Source of the DNA: Martelella mediterranea DSM 17316
GTDB lineage: Bacteria > Pseudomonadota > Alphaproteobacteria > Rhizobiales > Rhizobiaceae
DNA: 64,000 bases
Assembly (NCBI RefSeq): GCF_002043005.1
Contig: NZ_CP020331.1
Location: 496,001-560,000 of the forward strand
Reading direction: 5' to 3'
Positions 43,936-51,992 of the stretch are shown here, piece after piece. The notes below the pieces were generated by a model, which saw nothing but the letters and a program-made list of their open reading frames with translations, was not told the origin of the DNA and searched no databases. Each line of letters begins with the position of its first letter. The first letter of the stretch is position 1. The translations under genes and the position numbers were made by a program.

Positions 43936-44853
43936 TCAGCGCGCGCCGAGCACGCCGGAGGCCGCCGACGTGTAGCGGTTCAGGATGCCGGCGAGGCGCT
44001 CGCGGTTGGCGTCGGAGACCGGTACCATGGGCAGCCGCATTTCCGGACCCGAAAGGTTGTTCAGCGCCAGCGCCGCCTTGACCGGGCCGGGATTGCTTTC
44101 GACGAACATGCCATCGGTGAGTTCCGCCACCAGATCGTGCAGCGCAAGCGCGTGGGCGGTATTGCCCTCATGCCAGGCCCTGACCATCGCCACCATCGTG
44201 TCCGGCGCGACATTGGCGACGACGGAGGTGACCCCGACCGCGCCGAGCGACAGGAACGGCAATGTCAGCCCGTCATCGCCCGAATGCACGATCAGCTCGT
44301 CGCCGCAGGCGCGGCGCAGCTCGCTGACCCGGGCGGCGGAGCCGCCGGCCTCCTTGATGGAGAAGATATTGGCGTGCTTGCGCATCAGCGTCGCGCAGGT
44401 TTCCGGCGCGATCTCGACGCCGCAGCGGCCGGGCACCGAGTAGAGCATGACGGGCAGCGCGGTCGCCCCGGCCACGGCGCCGTAATGGGCGATGAGGCCC
44501 GCCTGGGTCGGCTTGTTGTAATAGGGTGTGACGACCAGCACGGCGTCGGCGCCGGCCGCTTCGGCGCGGCGGATCTTCTCAACCGCCTTCTTGGTGTCGT
44601 TGGCGCCAGCGCCCGCCATGACCAGCGCGCGGCCCTTGGTTTTCTCGACCGTGCGGGCGATCAGTTGATCGGCCTCGTCATCGGAAAGGGTCGCGGCCTC
44701 GCCGGTGGTGCCGACGGGCACGAGACCGGCGACGCCGGCGGCGATCTGCCGCTCCACAAGCGCATCGAAGGCGACAAAATCGATCGATCCATCGCGAAAC
44801 GGGGTCACGAGGGCGGTGAAAACGCCGGTAAAGCGGCTCCTGAGTTTGTTCAT
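43936..44853 (-). CDS. DapA-like dihydrodipicolinate synthase/aldolase family protein
   Basis: A 305-residue class I aldolase with all usual DapA active-site features: VGTTGEAATL, TPYYNKPTQ, LYSVPGRCG (Tyr and Arg), FSIKEAGG (Schiff-base Lys) and HSGDDGLTLPFLSLGAVG, then FVESNPGPVKAALAL. DapA condenses pyruvate with aspartate semialdehyde; the reaction is reversible. GAGGAG is 6 bases before the ATG at 44853; the frame extends upstream inside the next gene but without homology. It lies 23 bases after the dapB-like gene in what looks like a catabolic operon, so the retro-aldol direction or a related substrate is possible. It could alternatively replace housekeeping DapA. Confidence 0.85.
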   Translation of the reverse strand: MNKLRSRFTGVFTALVTPFRDGSIDFVAFDALVERQIAAGVAGLVPVGTTGEAATLSDDEADQLIARTVEKTKGRALVMAGAGANDTKKAVEKIRRAEAAGADAVLVVTPYYNKPTQAGLIAHYGAVAGATALPVMLYSVPGRCGVEIAPETCATLMRKHANIFSIKEAGGSAARVSELRRACGDELIVHSGDDGLTLPFLSLGAVGVTSVVANVAPDTMVAMVRAWHEGNTAHALALHDLVAELTDGMFVESNPGPVKAALALNNLSGPEMRLPMVPVSDANRERLAGILNRYTSAASGVLGAR

Positions 44854-44876
44854 GTTGTTCTCCTCTGATTGGAATA

Positions 44877-45623
44877 TCACCGGGCGGCGAGGCTGTCGGC
44901 GAGTGAATAGCGGCGGGGTTCGCGATGACCGGAGCTCAGCCACTGGGCTGCGGCGATGGCGCCCTCGGCATAGGCCGAAAGCGTGTGGACCTGATAGGTG
45001 AAACGGGCCTCCGCCGAACCGAGATCGAAGCTGACGGCGTTGATGCCCACCGTGTCGCCCTCGCGGAATACGGTGATCGGCGTCTTTGCGGCGGCAAAGC
45101 CCATGACGGCGGTTCTCGCCTCCTCGATCTGTCCGGCCAGCAGTCTGGACGTTCCCGAAGGCTCGGCCTTCTTGCGGACGTGATAGGTCTCGCTCACGCG
45201 CGGCTCGCCTTCCGGCATCATCCGGGCAAAGCCGAGAACGTTCAGGCGAAAGGCCTCGAAGCCGCGGGCGAAATTCGCGCTGATCAGCATAGGCCGGTGG
45301 GCGCAGCAGGCCGACAGGCGGGCATCGTCCTCGGCGGAGAACCCGGTCGTGCCGATGACCACGGGTATGCTCTTGACGCCGATGGCGTCCTGAAGCGCCA
45401 TGCTGGCTTGCGGGGTCGAAAAATCGATGATGACGTCGCAATGGCTCTTCATCGCCGCGTCGGCGGGGCGATATTCGATGCTGCTGCCGGCGACGGGCTT
45501 GCCGACAAGCCTTGACCCCGGCGACACCAGCGCCGCCGCAAGCTCAAGGCCGGGATTGGAGACGATCAGCTCCACGAGACTGGTTCCGACACGGCCCGAA
45601 GCGCCGAGAATTCCGATACGCAT
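44877..45623 (-). CDS. DapB-like dihydrodipicolinate reductase family protein with altered active site
   Basis: A 248-residue protein with the Rossmann start MRIGILGASGRVGTSLVELI, IDFSTPQAS and VVIGTTGF, all as in DapB. The catalytic stretch of DapB (E-A-H-H-R-H-K-V-D-A-P-S-G-T in E. coli) reads ETYHVRKKAEPSGT here. The second His, Lys and PSGT stay but the first His, proposed as catalytic acid, is Tyr. NFS-x-G becomes NFARG. The protein may therefore use another substrate or direction. It lies 10 bases from the aldehyde dehydrogenase gene and 23 before the dapA-like gene. Confidence 0.8.
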   Translation of the reverse strand: MRIGILGASGRVGTSLVELIVSNPGLELAAALVSPGSRLVGKPVAGSSIEYRPADAAMKSHCDVIIDFSTPQASMALQDAIGVKSIPVVIGTTGFSAEDDARLSACCAHRPMLISANFARGFEAFRLNVLGFARMMPEGEPRVSETYHVRKKAEPSGTSRLLAGQIEEARTAVMGFAAAKTPITVFREGDTVGINAVSFDLGSAEARFTYQVHTLSAYAEGAIAAAQWLSSGHREPRRYSLADSLAAR

Positions 45624-45633
45624 TGTACTCTCC

Positions 45634-47034
45634 TTAGTCGATCACGACCTTCTGTTCCGACATTTCCCGGATGGCGACGCGCACGCCCTCGCGGCCGAGG
45701 CCGGAACGCTTGATGCCGCCGAAGGGCACATGCTCGGCGCGGAAATCCGGCCCCTCATTGATCATCACGCCGCCAACGGCGAGGTTGCGGGAAAACATAC
45801 GGATCAGGGCATGGTCGTTGGTAAAGACGCCCGCCTGCAGCCCGTATTCCCCGGCATTGACCTCCGCGATCGCCGCGCCGGCGTCGGAAAAGCGGCGGAT
45901 CGCGATCACGGGGCCGAAGGTCTCCTCGGCAATGACCGGAGCATTGGCGGCGACATCGGTGAGAACGGTCGGTGCGAAAACGGTGCCATCATGATTGCCG
46001 CCGGCAAGCAGCCGGCCCTCGCCGGCGCTGACCGTCGCCGCGATCCTTTCGGCGACCATGCGAGCCGCAGGCAGGTCGATCACGGTGCCCATGTCGGTGT
46101 CGTCACGCGCAGGGTCTCCGAATTCCACCCCGTCCACGGCGGCCATCAGCCTGTCGGTGAAAGGCTTTTCGATATCGGCGTGGAGATAGAGCTTCTTGAC
46201 GGCGGCGCAGCTCTGGCCGGCGATCTCGAAACGGTGGCCGATCGTGGTGGCGACGGCACGGTCGAGGTCAGCATCGGGCAGGACGAACAATGGGTCGTTG
46301 CCGCCAAGCTCCATCAGGCAGCGCACCAGACCGCTGGCGTTTTTGAGCGCCAGCCCGGCCGCCGGTCCGCCCGTGAACGAAAGCAGGTCTATCGGCGCGC
46401 GGGCAAGGGCAAGGGCCGCCTCCGCCCCACCATTGACGACCTGGAACAGGTCGTCCGGCCAGCCCGCCTTGCGCGCCAGCTCGCAAAGCCTGTTGGCGGC
46501 AAGCGGCGCCTTCGGCGAGGGCTTGGCGACCACGGCATTGCCGGCGGCGATCGCCGGGCCGAGCTTGTGGCACAGCAGATTGACCGGATAGTTGAAGGGC
46601 GTGATCGCCCCGACAACGCCGACGGGCTCATAGGTGACGGTCGCAAGCCGGTCGGCGCCACCCTCGACGACGGCGCAATGCAGGGCCTCACCGTCAAGGA
46701 AGGTGGCTGCGTCGCCGGCAAGCTTCAGCGTGTTCTGGGCGCGGCGGATTTCGTTGCGGGCCTCCCGGATTGTCTTGCCCATTTCCGATGATACGATCCG
46801 CGCCAGATTTTCGGCATCGGCGGCCATTTCGGCGGCAAGCGCGTTCAGCAGCGCGCGGCGCGTGGCCGGGGTCGAGAAACGGAAGGCGCGGGCGGCGGCC
46901 TTGGCGTTGATCACGGCGGCGTCGATCTCCACCGGCGTGTTCACGCAAAGCTCGCCCACCGGCGCGCCGGAAAACGGGTTGCGGATGGAAATCGTTTCTG
47001 TTTGCGGCAGGATCGCCGCCTGTGCCTGTGCCAT
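45634..47034 (-). CDS. NAD(P)-dependent aldehyde dehydrogenase
   Basis: A 466-residue ALDH. ITPFNYPVNLLCHKLGPAIA is the cofactor region, LMELGGNDP contains the catalytic Glu and AGQSCAAVKKLYLH the catalytic Cys; EETFGPVIAI and PFGGIKRSGLGREG complete the family pattern. Similarity is to the GapN/lactaldehyde/phosphonoacetaldehyde group. ATG 47034 with GTGAGG upstream was preferred to a TTG at 47061 that overlaps the preceding gene. It would oxidise the aldehyde, perhaps a semialdehyde, produced by the flavoprotein or aldolase steps of the operon. Confidence 0.9.
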   Translation of the reverse strand: MAQAQAAILPQTETISIRNPFSGAPVGELCVNTPVEIDAAVINAKAAARAFRFSTPATRRALLNALAAEMAADAENLARIVSSEMGKTIREARNEIRRAQNTLKLAGDAATFLDGEALHCAVVEGGADRLATVTYEPVGVVGAITPFNYPVNLLCHKLGPAIAAGNAVVAKPSPKAPLAANRLCELARKAGWPDDLFQVVNGGAEAALALARAPIDLLSFTGGPAAGLALKNASGLVRCLMELGGNDPLFVLPDADLDRAVATTIGHRFEIAGQSCAAVKKLYLHADIEKPFTDRLMAAVDGVEFGDPARDDTDMGTVIDLPAARMVAERIAATVSAGEGRLLAGGNHDGTVFAPTVLTDVAANAPVIAEETFGPVIAIRRFSDAGAAIAEVNAGEYGLQAGVFTNDHALIRMFSRNLAVGGVMINEGPDFRAEHVPFGGIKRSGLGREGVRVAIREMSEQKVVID

Positions 47035-47041
47035 AGATGCC

Positions 47042-48379
47042 TCACTGGTCTTTCGGTTCAATTGGGGAGGAAGCCGCGGTGATCATCGCGTCGATCGGGA
47101 CCGGGCGGATCGGCCATCGCCTGCCGGCCAGATTTTTGGCCGCGGGGACGGTCTGGTCCGGTCTGAGCTCGGCCATGAATGCTGCCGTATTGTGGGCGCA
47201 GAACCGCCCCTGGCACGCGCCCATGGCGAAGCGGCCATTGTGCTTGATCTCGCGCTCCGAGGGCGCATCGACGCCGAGCACGAGCCGCTTCAGATCGCCC
47301 GCGGTCTTGCCCTCGCAGCGGCAGAGGATCGTGTCATCGGGCAGCGCCGCGAACGGGGAGGCGCCTGATACCGGTGCGAAGATCCGGTCGAGCACCGCCT
47401 GCGCCGCGCGCATGTGCGCCAGCATTGCTTCGGGCCTTGGCGCATGTCCGGACAGCGCGGCAATCACCTGGCCCGCGGCCTTGCGCCCATCGGCTTCGGC
47501 GGCGCTGCTGCCCAGCGCCTCGCGCCCGTCGCCGGCATGGAGGATCAGGGGGTGGCTTGGGGAAGGCTGACCCTCCGGCGGCAATGCGAAATCATTGGGC
47601 CGGATACCGTCATGCAGGCCTACGCGATCGACGATGATTTCCCGGGTGCGGCCATTCCGATCGGCAAGCGTGACGGCGAAGCCGTCGTCGGTTCGACGGA
47701 TATCGCGCACCGTTGTCGCCTGCAGAACCGGTATCCGCCGCGTGAGCAGCGTCGTCATGTAGCCGAGGGATTCCATCAGCAATTGGGGAAACCGGAAAAG
47801 CTGAAAGCCGGCGGCAACCGCCCTGAAGGGCGCGCCCGCTTCGACGACCGCCACCGGCGGATTGCCAAGCCGCGTCATCTGGGCCGCGACGGCGAGAAGG
47901 AGCGGGCCGTTGCCCGCGAGCAGGACGCGGCCCTGCGGCGGCCGTCCGGTTTCCTTCATCATCACCTGCAGGCCGCCGGCGGTGGAAACGCCGGGCAGGT
48001 GCCAGCCGGGACGCGGCAGAATTTTCTCGACCGCCCCGGTTGCGATGATCACCGCCTGCGGCCGGCGCGCTTCGATATGCCCTGTCCGGCGGTTTTCGGT
48101 GACCACCCAGCCGTCGCCGTCGACCGCGATGAAGACCTGTTCATGGTGGATCGGGATGTTTTCAGCGGCCTGTCTCAGCCGCGCAAAACGCGCCTTGGCC
48201 GCGCGCGGCTGCGGGATCGGGGTGACGCCGTCGATGGGCTGGCGGAAGATCGCGCCGCCGATCGTCGGGCGTTGTTCGATGATCTCGACCGAAACACTGG
48301 CGCGCTTCAGCGTGGCGGCGGCCGCGAGCCCTGCCGGACCGGCGCCGATGATCAGCACTTCAACCACGGGCTCAGACAT
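47042..48379 (-). CDS. Opine-oxidase/hydroxyproline-dehydrogenase-like subunit, FAD/NAD with [2Fe-2S]
   Basis: A 445-residue flavoprotein. EVLIIGAGPAGLAAAATLKR is the FAD site, LAGNGPLLLAVAAQ the second nucleotide site, and a C-terminal BFD-like iron-sulfur segment has CRCEG and GACQGRFC. This layout is that of OoxA/NoxA, HcnB and LhpE/F-type subunits of multi-subunit amino-acid or opine dehydrogenases. It carries electrons from the catalytic subunit. It overlaps the small ferredoxin-like gene by 8 bases. Confidence 0.88.
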   Translation of the reverse strand: MSEPVVEVLIIGAGPAGLAAAATLKRASVSVEIIEQRPTIGGAIFRQPIDGVTPIPQPRAAKARFARLRQAAENIPIHHEQVFIAVDGDGWVVTENRRTGHIEARRPQAVIIATGAVEKILPRPGWHLPGVSTAGGLQVMMKETGRPPQGRVLLAGNGPLLLAVAAQMTRLGNPPVAVVEAGAPFRAVAAGFQLFRFPQLLMESLGYMTTLLTRRIPVLQATTVRDIRRTDDGFAVTLADRNGRTREIIVDRVGLHDGIRPNDFALPPEGQPSPSHPLILHAGDGREALGSSAAEADGRKAAGQVIAALSGHAPRPEAMLAHMRAAQAVLDRIFAPVSGASPFAALPDDTILCRCEGKTAGDLKRLVLGVDAPSEREIKHNGRFAMGACQGRFCAHNTAAFMAELRPDQTVPAAKNLAGRRWPIRPVPIDAMITAASSPIEPKDQ

Positions 48380-48626
48380 AACCGCCCTCCATGCTTTCCA
48401 CCTGCATGCCTTCGCGAGCAGGGGTCAGGCAGGTTTCGCGCGCGATCCCGTCGACCCGCGCGACACAGCCCTGGCAAGCGCCGATGCCGCAGAAATAGCG
48501 GGTCGGCTGGCCGAGCCCGTCGGCGCCGAACTGCGTCACGCCTTCGGCGGCAAGGGCGGCGGCGATGGTTTCGCCCGGGCGGAAGACGATTTCGCGCCCC
48601 ATGAAGAAGAATGTCCCCCGGCTCAT
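48372..48626 (-). CDS. Small [2Fe-2S] ferredoxin-like subunit (HcnA-like)
   Basis: An 84-residue protein with a CGIGACQGC cluster motif, a preceding F/Y-rich region and a fourth Cys near residue 66 (ETCLTPA). This is the (2Fe-2S)-binding fold of HcnA and the gamma subunits of hydroxyproline or proline dehydrogenases. It overlaps both neighbours (4 bases with the oxidase gene and 8 with the FAD/NAD gene), so a fixed-ratio three-part complex is likely. Confidence 0.9.
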   Translation of the reverse strand: MSRGTFFFMGREIVFRPGETIAAALAAEGVTQFGADGLGQPTRYFCGIGACQGCVARVDGIARETCLTPAREGMQVESMEGGYV

Positions 48627-49798
48627 GCCGCCACCTCGCAGATGCCGAAGCGGGCGGGATCGAACGGGCTGATATCGATCGACGGGCGCTCTCCGGTGAC
48701 AAGTTCGGCGATCGTCCTGCCGGTGACCGGGCCAAGGCAGATGCCATCACCTTCAAAGCCGGTGGCGATGAAGCCGTTTTCTATGCCGGGCAGCCTGCCA
48801 ATCAGCGGCAATCCGTCGGAAACGGCGGTGCGCGCGCCGGCGAAGGCCCTGAGAAGTCGAAGCCGCGCGAGCCCCGGCACCAGCGCGACGGCATCGCTCA
48901 GGATGCGGGACACCGCCTCGAGATCGTTGACCTTGCGGTCGCCAAAGGCTTCGCGCGTGCCGCCGATCAGGAATTGCCCCGTCTCCAGCGGGTCGATGAC
49001 AAGCCCAAACCCGCGTCCGGGCGGGGCGGCGTCGCTGGTGCCGGAACGCTTGGAAAGCAGATAGCGGCCCGACATGATCGCGCCGGGCATGGATGCGTTG
49101 AGGGCGACGGCGCGTTCGGTCACGAGCAATTGCCCCTTGCGCGGAATGAGGCCGGCGCCGACATTGACCAGACGCTCGGAACCGGAGCCGGCGCAGATGA
49201 TGACAGCGTCGGCGGCAAGAAACCCGTTGTCGGTTTCAACGCCCTCGACCCGTTCGCCATTGCCGGCAAGCCGCAGGCGGCTGGCGCGGGTATTGCGGTG
49301 GACGGCGATGCCGGCGGCTCCGATCAGCCGGTGAACGATCCGGTAGCCGATCGCGTGTCCCTCCGCATGAACTTCGACGGCAAGGGACGCGCTTTCGGAA
49401 AGCGCCGGAAAGCGCCGGCGCAAGGCGCAGCTGTTGAGGTCCTCCACGCTCACGCCGGCGGACGAAAGGGCTGCTGCATGCGCCTCCAGCACCGTGCATT
49501 CTTCCGCGCTGGAGGCAATGATGAAGGTCGAGCGCTGCTTGAACAGGCCGGCGAACAGTCCGTCTTCGGCAAGCCTGCGGTAAAGCGCAATGCCTTCCAG
49601 GGCCGTCGTCATCATCGGGCCGGGACGCTTGCTGGCCGCGGAGACCGCGCCATCGGCAGCACCGGTCGCTTCCGCCGCCGGCGCGCTGCTGTCGATCAGC
49701 GTGACGCGGACGCCCTTTTTCGCCAGAAAATAGGCGGTCGCCGCGCCGACGATGCCGGAACCGATAACGATGGCGGATGGTGAGGAGCGGGCATGCAT
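48623..49798 (-). CDS. FAD-dependent amino-acid/imino-acid dehydrogenase catalytic subunit (DAO family)
   Basis: A 391-residue flavoenzyme with AIVIGSGIVGAATAYFLAKK at the N-terminus, a mid-domain with GLVIDPLETGQFLIGGTREA, and the C-terminal LPLIGRLPGIENGFIATGFE, GDGICLGPVTGRTIAELVTG. This is like HcnC, LhpB and OoxB. These oxidise D-amino acids, cyclic imino acids or opines. ATG 49798 (MHARSSPSAIVIG) was chosen on homology; the open frame extends to 49891. It is the first gene of the minus-strand operon facing the LysR gene, so its product probably performs the first oxidation. Confidence 0.88.
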   Translation of the reverse strand: MHARSSPSAIVIGSGIVGAATAYFLAKKGVRVTLIDSSAPAAEATGAADGAVSAASKRPGPMMTTALEGIALYRRLAEDGLFAGLFKQRSTFIIASSAEECTVLEAHAAALSSAGVSVEDLNSCALRRRFPALSESASLAVEVHAEGHAIGYRIVHRLIGAAGIAVHRNTRASRLRLAGNGERVEGVETDNGFLAADAVIICAGSGSERLVNVGAGLIPRKGQLLVTERAVALNASMPGAIMSGRYLLSKRSGTSDAAPPGRGFGLVIDPLETGQFLIGGTREAFGDRKVNDLEAVSRILSDAVALVPGLARLRLLRAFAGARTAVSDGLPLIGRLPGIENGFIATGFEGDGICLGPVTGRTIAELVTGERPSIDISPFDPARFGICEVAA

Positions 49799-49862
49799 TT
49801 GGTTTGACCGGTATGATGACGTTCGATATCGGTCATATTGACGGCTGTCGGCTTCGGGCGTC

Positions 49863-49903
49863 GATACAAGAGAATGGCCTTCAAAGGTCATGTTTTTTGT
49901 ATC
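49863..49903. promoter_or_regulatory. Inverted repeat between divergent dehydrogenase and LysR genes
   Basis: GATACAA (49863-49869) and TTGTATC (49897-49903) mirror each other with a 27-base spacer in the divergent gap. They fit two LysR half-sites controlling both directions. A second ACATACAAAA stretch occurs at about 50881, before the binding-protein gene. Confidence 0.45.
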
Positions 49904-49952
49904 AGGTTAGCGGCCGGCCACCCCTTAAAAGAGAAGAAAGGGGATTTTCGCG

Positions 49953-50876
49953 ATGGCAAAGATCAGTCTTACGCTGGTGCAGACCTTCTATCATGTGGCG
50001 CGCAACGGCTCGTTCTCGGCGGCGGCGCGCGAGCTGAACCTGTCCTATCAGTCCGCCGCCAACCATGTGCGCCGGCTCGAGCAGATTTTGAAAAGCAGGC
50101 TGATCGAATCCGAGCAGGGGGCCAAGCGCATCACGCTCACGCCGCGCGGGCGCGCGCTGTACAATCTGCTCCATCCCGAACTCGACATCATGCTGGAACG
50201 GCTGACGACGCTGATCGAGAACCAGCGCTCCGCGCTCCGGGTGGGCATGCCGCAGGCGATCTTCTTCTATCTGTTTCCCAAGGTTCTGGCCCGCTTCCGC
50301 GAGGCTTTTCCGGAGATGGAGTTTTCCGTCTACGAGCGCGATACGGTGCTGGCCGAACTGGTGAAGAATGGCAGCCTCGATGTCTGCATCTCGGAACGCT
50401 ATTTCGGCGATCCCGTCGTACCGCAGCGCATGCTCGGAAGCTACCGGCTTTCGCTGGTTTTCCCGCGTGCCTGGGGCGATGTTCCGGCGCAGGAGGATAT
50501 TCCGGACTGGGCCGCGGACAAGCCGTTCGTGACCTATGAACCCGGGCAGACGCTGCGCAATGTCTCGGTCGATTTTCTCGGCCGTGGCGGCAGGGCCGTT
50601 CACCCCGCGATTTCGACGTCGGGCAGTTCCAGCGTGAAGCTGTGCGTCGAGGAGGGGCTCGGCTTTTCCATCATTCCCTCATGGTGCGTGGCCTCCGATG
50701 ACGAGAAGGTCGCCTCGCTCCGCCTCACCAGCCTGCCGGAAATCCGGGTCTATTTCGGCAGTGCCGGCTTCCTGCAAACCCACCCCATGGTCCAGCAGCT
50801 TTACGAGGATTGCCAGCGCGAACTGGTGGGGCCGGTTCTGGACCCGCCGAGCGGCGATATCCTGCCGCCTCTATGA
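49953..50876 (+). CDS. LysR-family transcriptional regulator of the amino-acid island
   Basis: A 307-residue LysR protein with HTH TFYHVARNGSFSAAARELNL, SYQSAANHVRRLEQILKSRL and an effector domain starting ALRVGMPQAIFFYLFP. It lies between the divergent dehydrogenase operon and the co-directional binding protein and is therefore placed to control both. GAGAAGAAAGGGG precedes ATG 49953. The inducer is likely the imported amino or imino acid. Confidence 0.9.
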   Translation: MAKISLTLVQTFYHVARNGSFSAAARELNLSYQSAANHVRRLEQILKSRLIESEQGAKRITLTPRGRALYNLLHPELDIMLERLTTLIENQRSALRVGMPQAIFFYLFPKVLARFREAFPEMEFSVYERDTVLAELVKNGSLDVCISERYFGDPVVPQRMLGSYRLSLVFPRAWGDVPAQEDIPDWAADKPFVTYEPGQTLRNVSVDFLGRGGRAVHPAISTSGSSSVKLCVEEGLGFSIIPSWCVASDDEKVASLRLTSLPEIRVYFGSAGFLQTHPMVQQLYEDCQRELVGPVLDPPSGDILPPL

Positions 50877-51020
50877 CCCGACATACAAAAAAGCGCACAA
50901 GCGCCGTCTTTTCTCTAGCATTGTCTCGATCGGCTGAGCCGCTAGCCTGTTCCCGACGTGACCGATGGGGGTTGCGGTTCGAAAAAAACGATCAATCCGG
51001 GGAATTATGGAGATCTCTCA

Positions 51021-51845
51021 ATGAATTTGTTTGCCAAGATCTGTGGCGTGACGGCGGTGGCGCTTTCGCTGTTCTCAGCCGCCGCCAGCGCCGACACGGT
51101 CAGTGATATTCGCGAGCGCGGCACGCTGCGTATTCCGGCGATCCTGAACGAAGTGCCCTATTTCAACAAGGACCCGCGCACGGGCGAATGGACCGGCTTC
51201 GTCATCGATATGGCGTCGGATATCGCCAAGACGCTCGATGTCGAGCTTGAAGTTGTGGAATCGAGCTGGTCCAACGCCATTCTGGATGTCCAGAGCGGCA
51301 AGGTCGACATGGCCTTCGCCGTGACTGCAACGCCGGTGCGCGCGCTGTCGGTTTCGTTTTCCGACCCGACCTATTACAACAGTTTCGTGCTGATCTCCGC
51401 CGATGAAACGCTGGAAGGCAAGAGCTGGAACGAACTCAACGACCCGCAATACACCTTCGCCGTGGATCTCGGCTCCGCGCAGGATCTGATGGCGCAGCAA
51501 TATCTGCCCAAGGCCAACATTCTGCGCTTCAAGACCCGCGACGAGGCGATCGTCGCCGTCACCACCGGCAAGGCGCAGGGGCTGATCAACACCATGCTCA
51601 ACGGGCTGGTGATCTCCAAGAAGGCCGCCAATGTGGGCAGCGTCAAGGTGCCGACCCCGGTTCTGTCCACCCCTTCGGTGATTGCCGTGAACTACGGCTC
51701 GGACGAGACCTTCAAGAGCTTCGTATCCGCCTGGGCCGAATATAACCGCCGCATCGGCAACAACCAGACCTGGATCCTGAAGAGCCTGGAGCCGTTCGGC
51801 ATCTCGCTGACGGACATGCCTCCCGGCTTCGGCTTCGGCGGCTGA
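51021..51845 (+). CDS. Polar amino acid ABC transporter substrate-binding protein (SBP_bac_3)
   Basis: A 274-residue periplasmic protein with signal peptide MNLFAKICGVTAVALSLFSA (cleavage near ASA-DT). The mature part has IRERGTLRIPAILNEVPYFN, GEWTGFVIDMASDIAKTLDV and the family VDMAFAVTATPVR. GGAGA lies 7 bases before ATG 51021; the longer frame from 50958 is not needed. It is transcribed away from the permease and ATPase genes (42-43.7 kb), which lack a binding protein of their own, so it is their likely partner. A strong terminator follows. Confidence 0.9.
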   Translation: MNLFAKICGVTAVALSLFSAAASADTVSDIRERGTLRIPAILNEVPYFNKDPRTGEWTGFVIDMASDIAKTLDVELEVVESSWSNAILDVQSGKVDMAFAVTATPVRALSVSFSDPTYYNSFVLISADETLEGKSWNELNDPQYTFAVDLGSAQDLMAQQYLPKANILRFKTRDEAIVAVTTGKAQGLINTMLNGLVISKKAANVGSVKVPTPVLSTPSVIAVNYGSDETFKSFVSAWAEYNRRIGNNQTWILKSLEPFGISLTDMPPGFGFGG

Positions 51846-51885
51846 TCGGGACCACGGATTGCCGTCCATTTCAGCAGATGGAAAG

Positions 51886-51914
51886 ACGCCCGGCGCGTGT
51901 GCCGGGCGTTTCTT
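51886..51914 (+). terminator. Rho-independent terminator after the binding-protein gene
   Basis: ACGCCCGGC (51886-51894) pairs with GCCGGGCGT (51901-51909) over a 6-base loop and is followed by TTCTT. This is a good 9-bp stem ending the plus-strand LysR-binding-protein unit, ahead of the opposing MORN gene. Confidence 0.8.
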
Positions 51915-51992
51915 GCGCGTGGCCTGCGACGGCAGAACCCGGTTGTGAAACGGCGGGTACGCGCCAGCGGGCTCGCGGCCGCCCGAGAACAG

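Noticed and set aside
43936..48626. Idea that the whole operon is a hydroxyproline pathway (LhpB/E/F, LhpC, LhpG)
   Set aside because: The dehydrogenase and ALDH would fit, but there is no epimerase, the aldolase has DapA rather than LhpC features, and a DapB-like protein has no place in that route.
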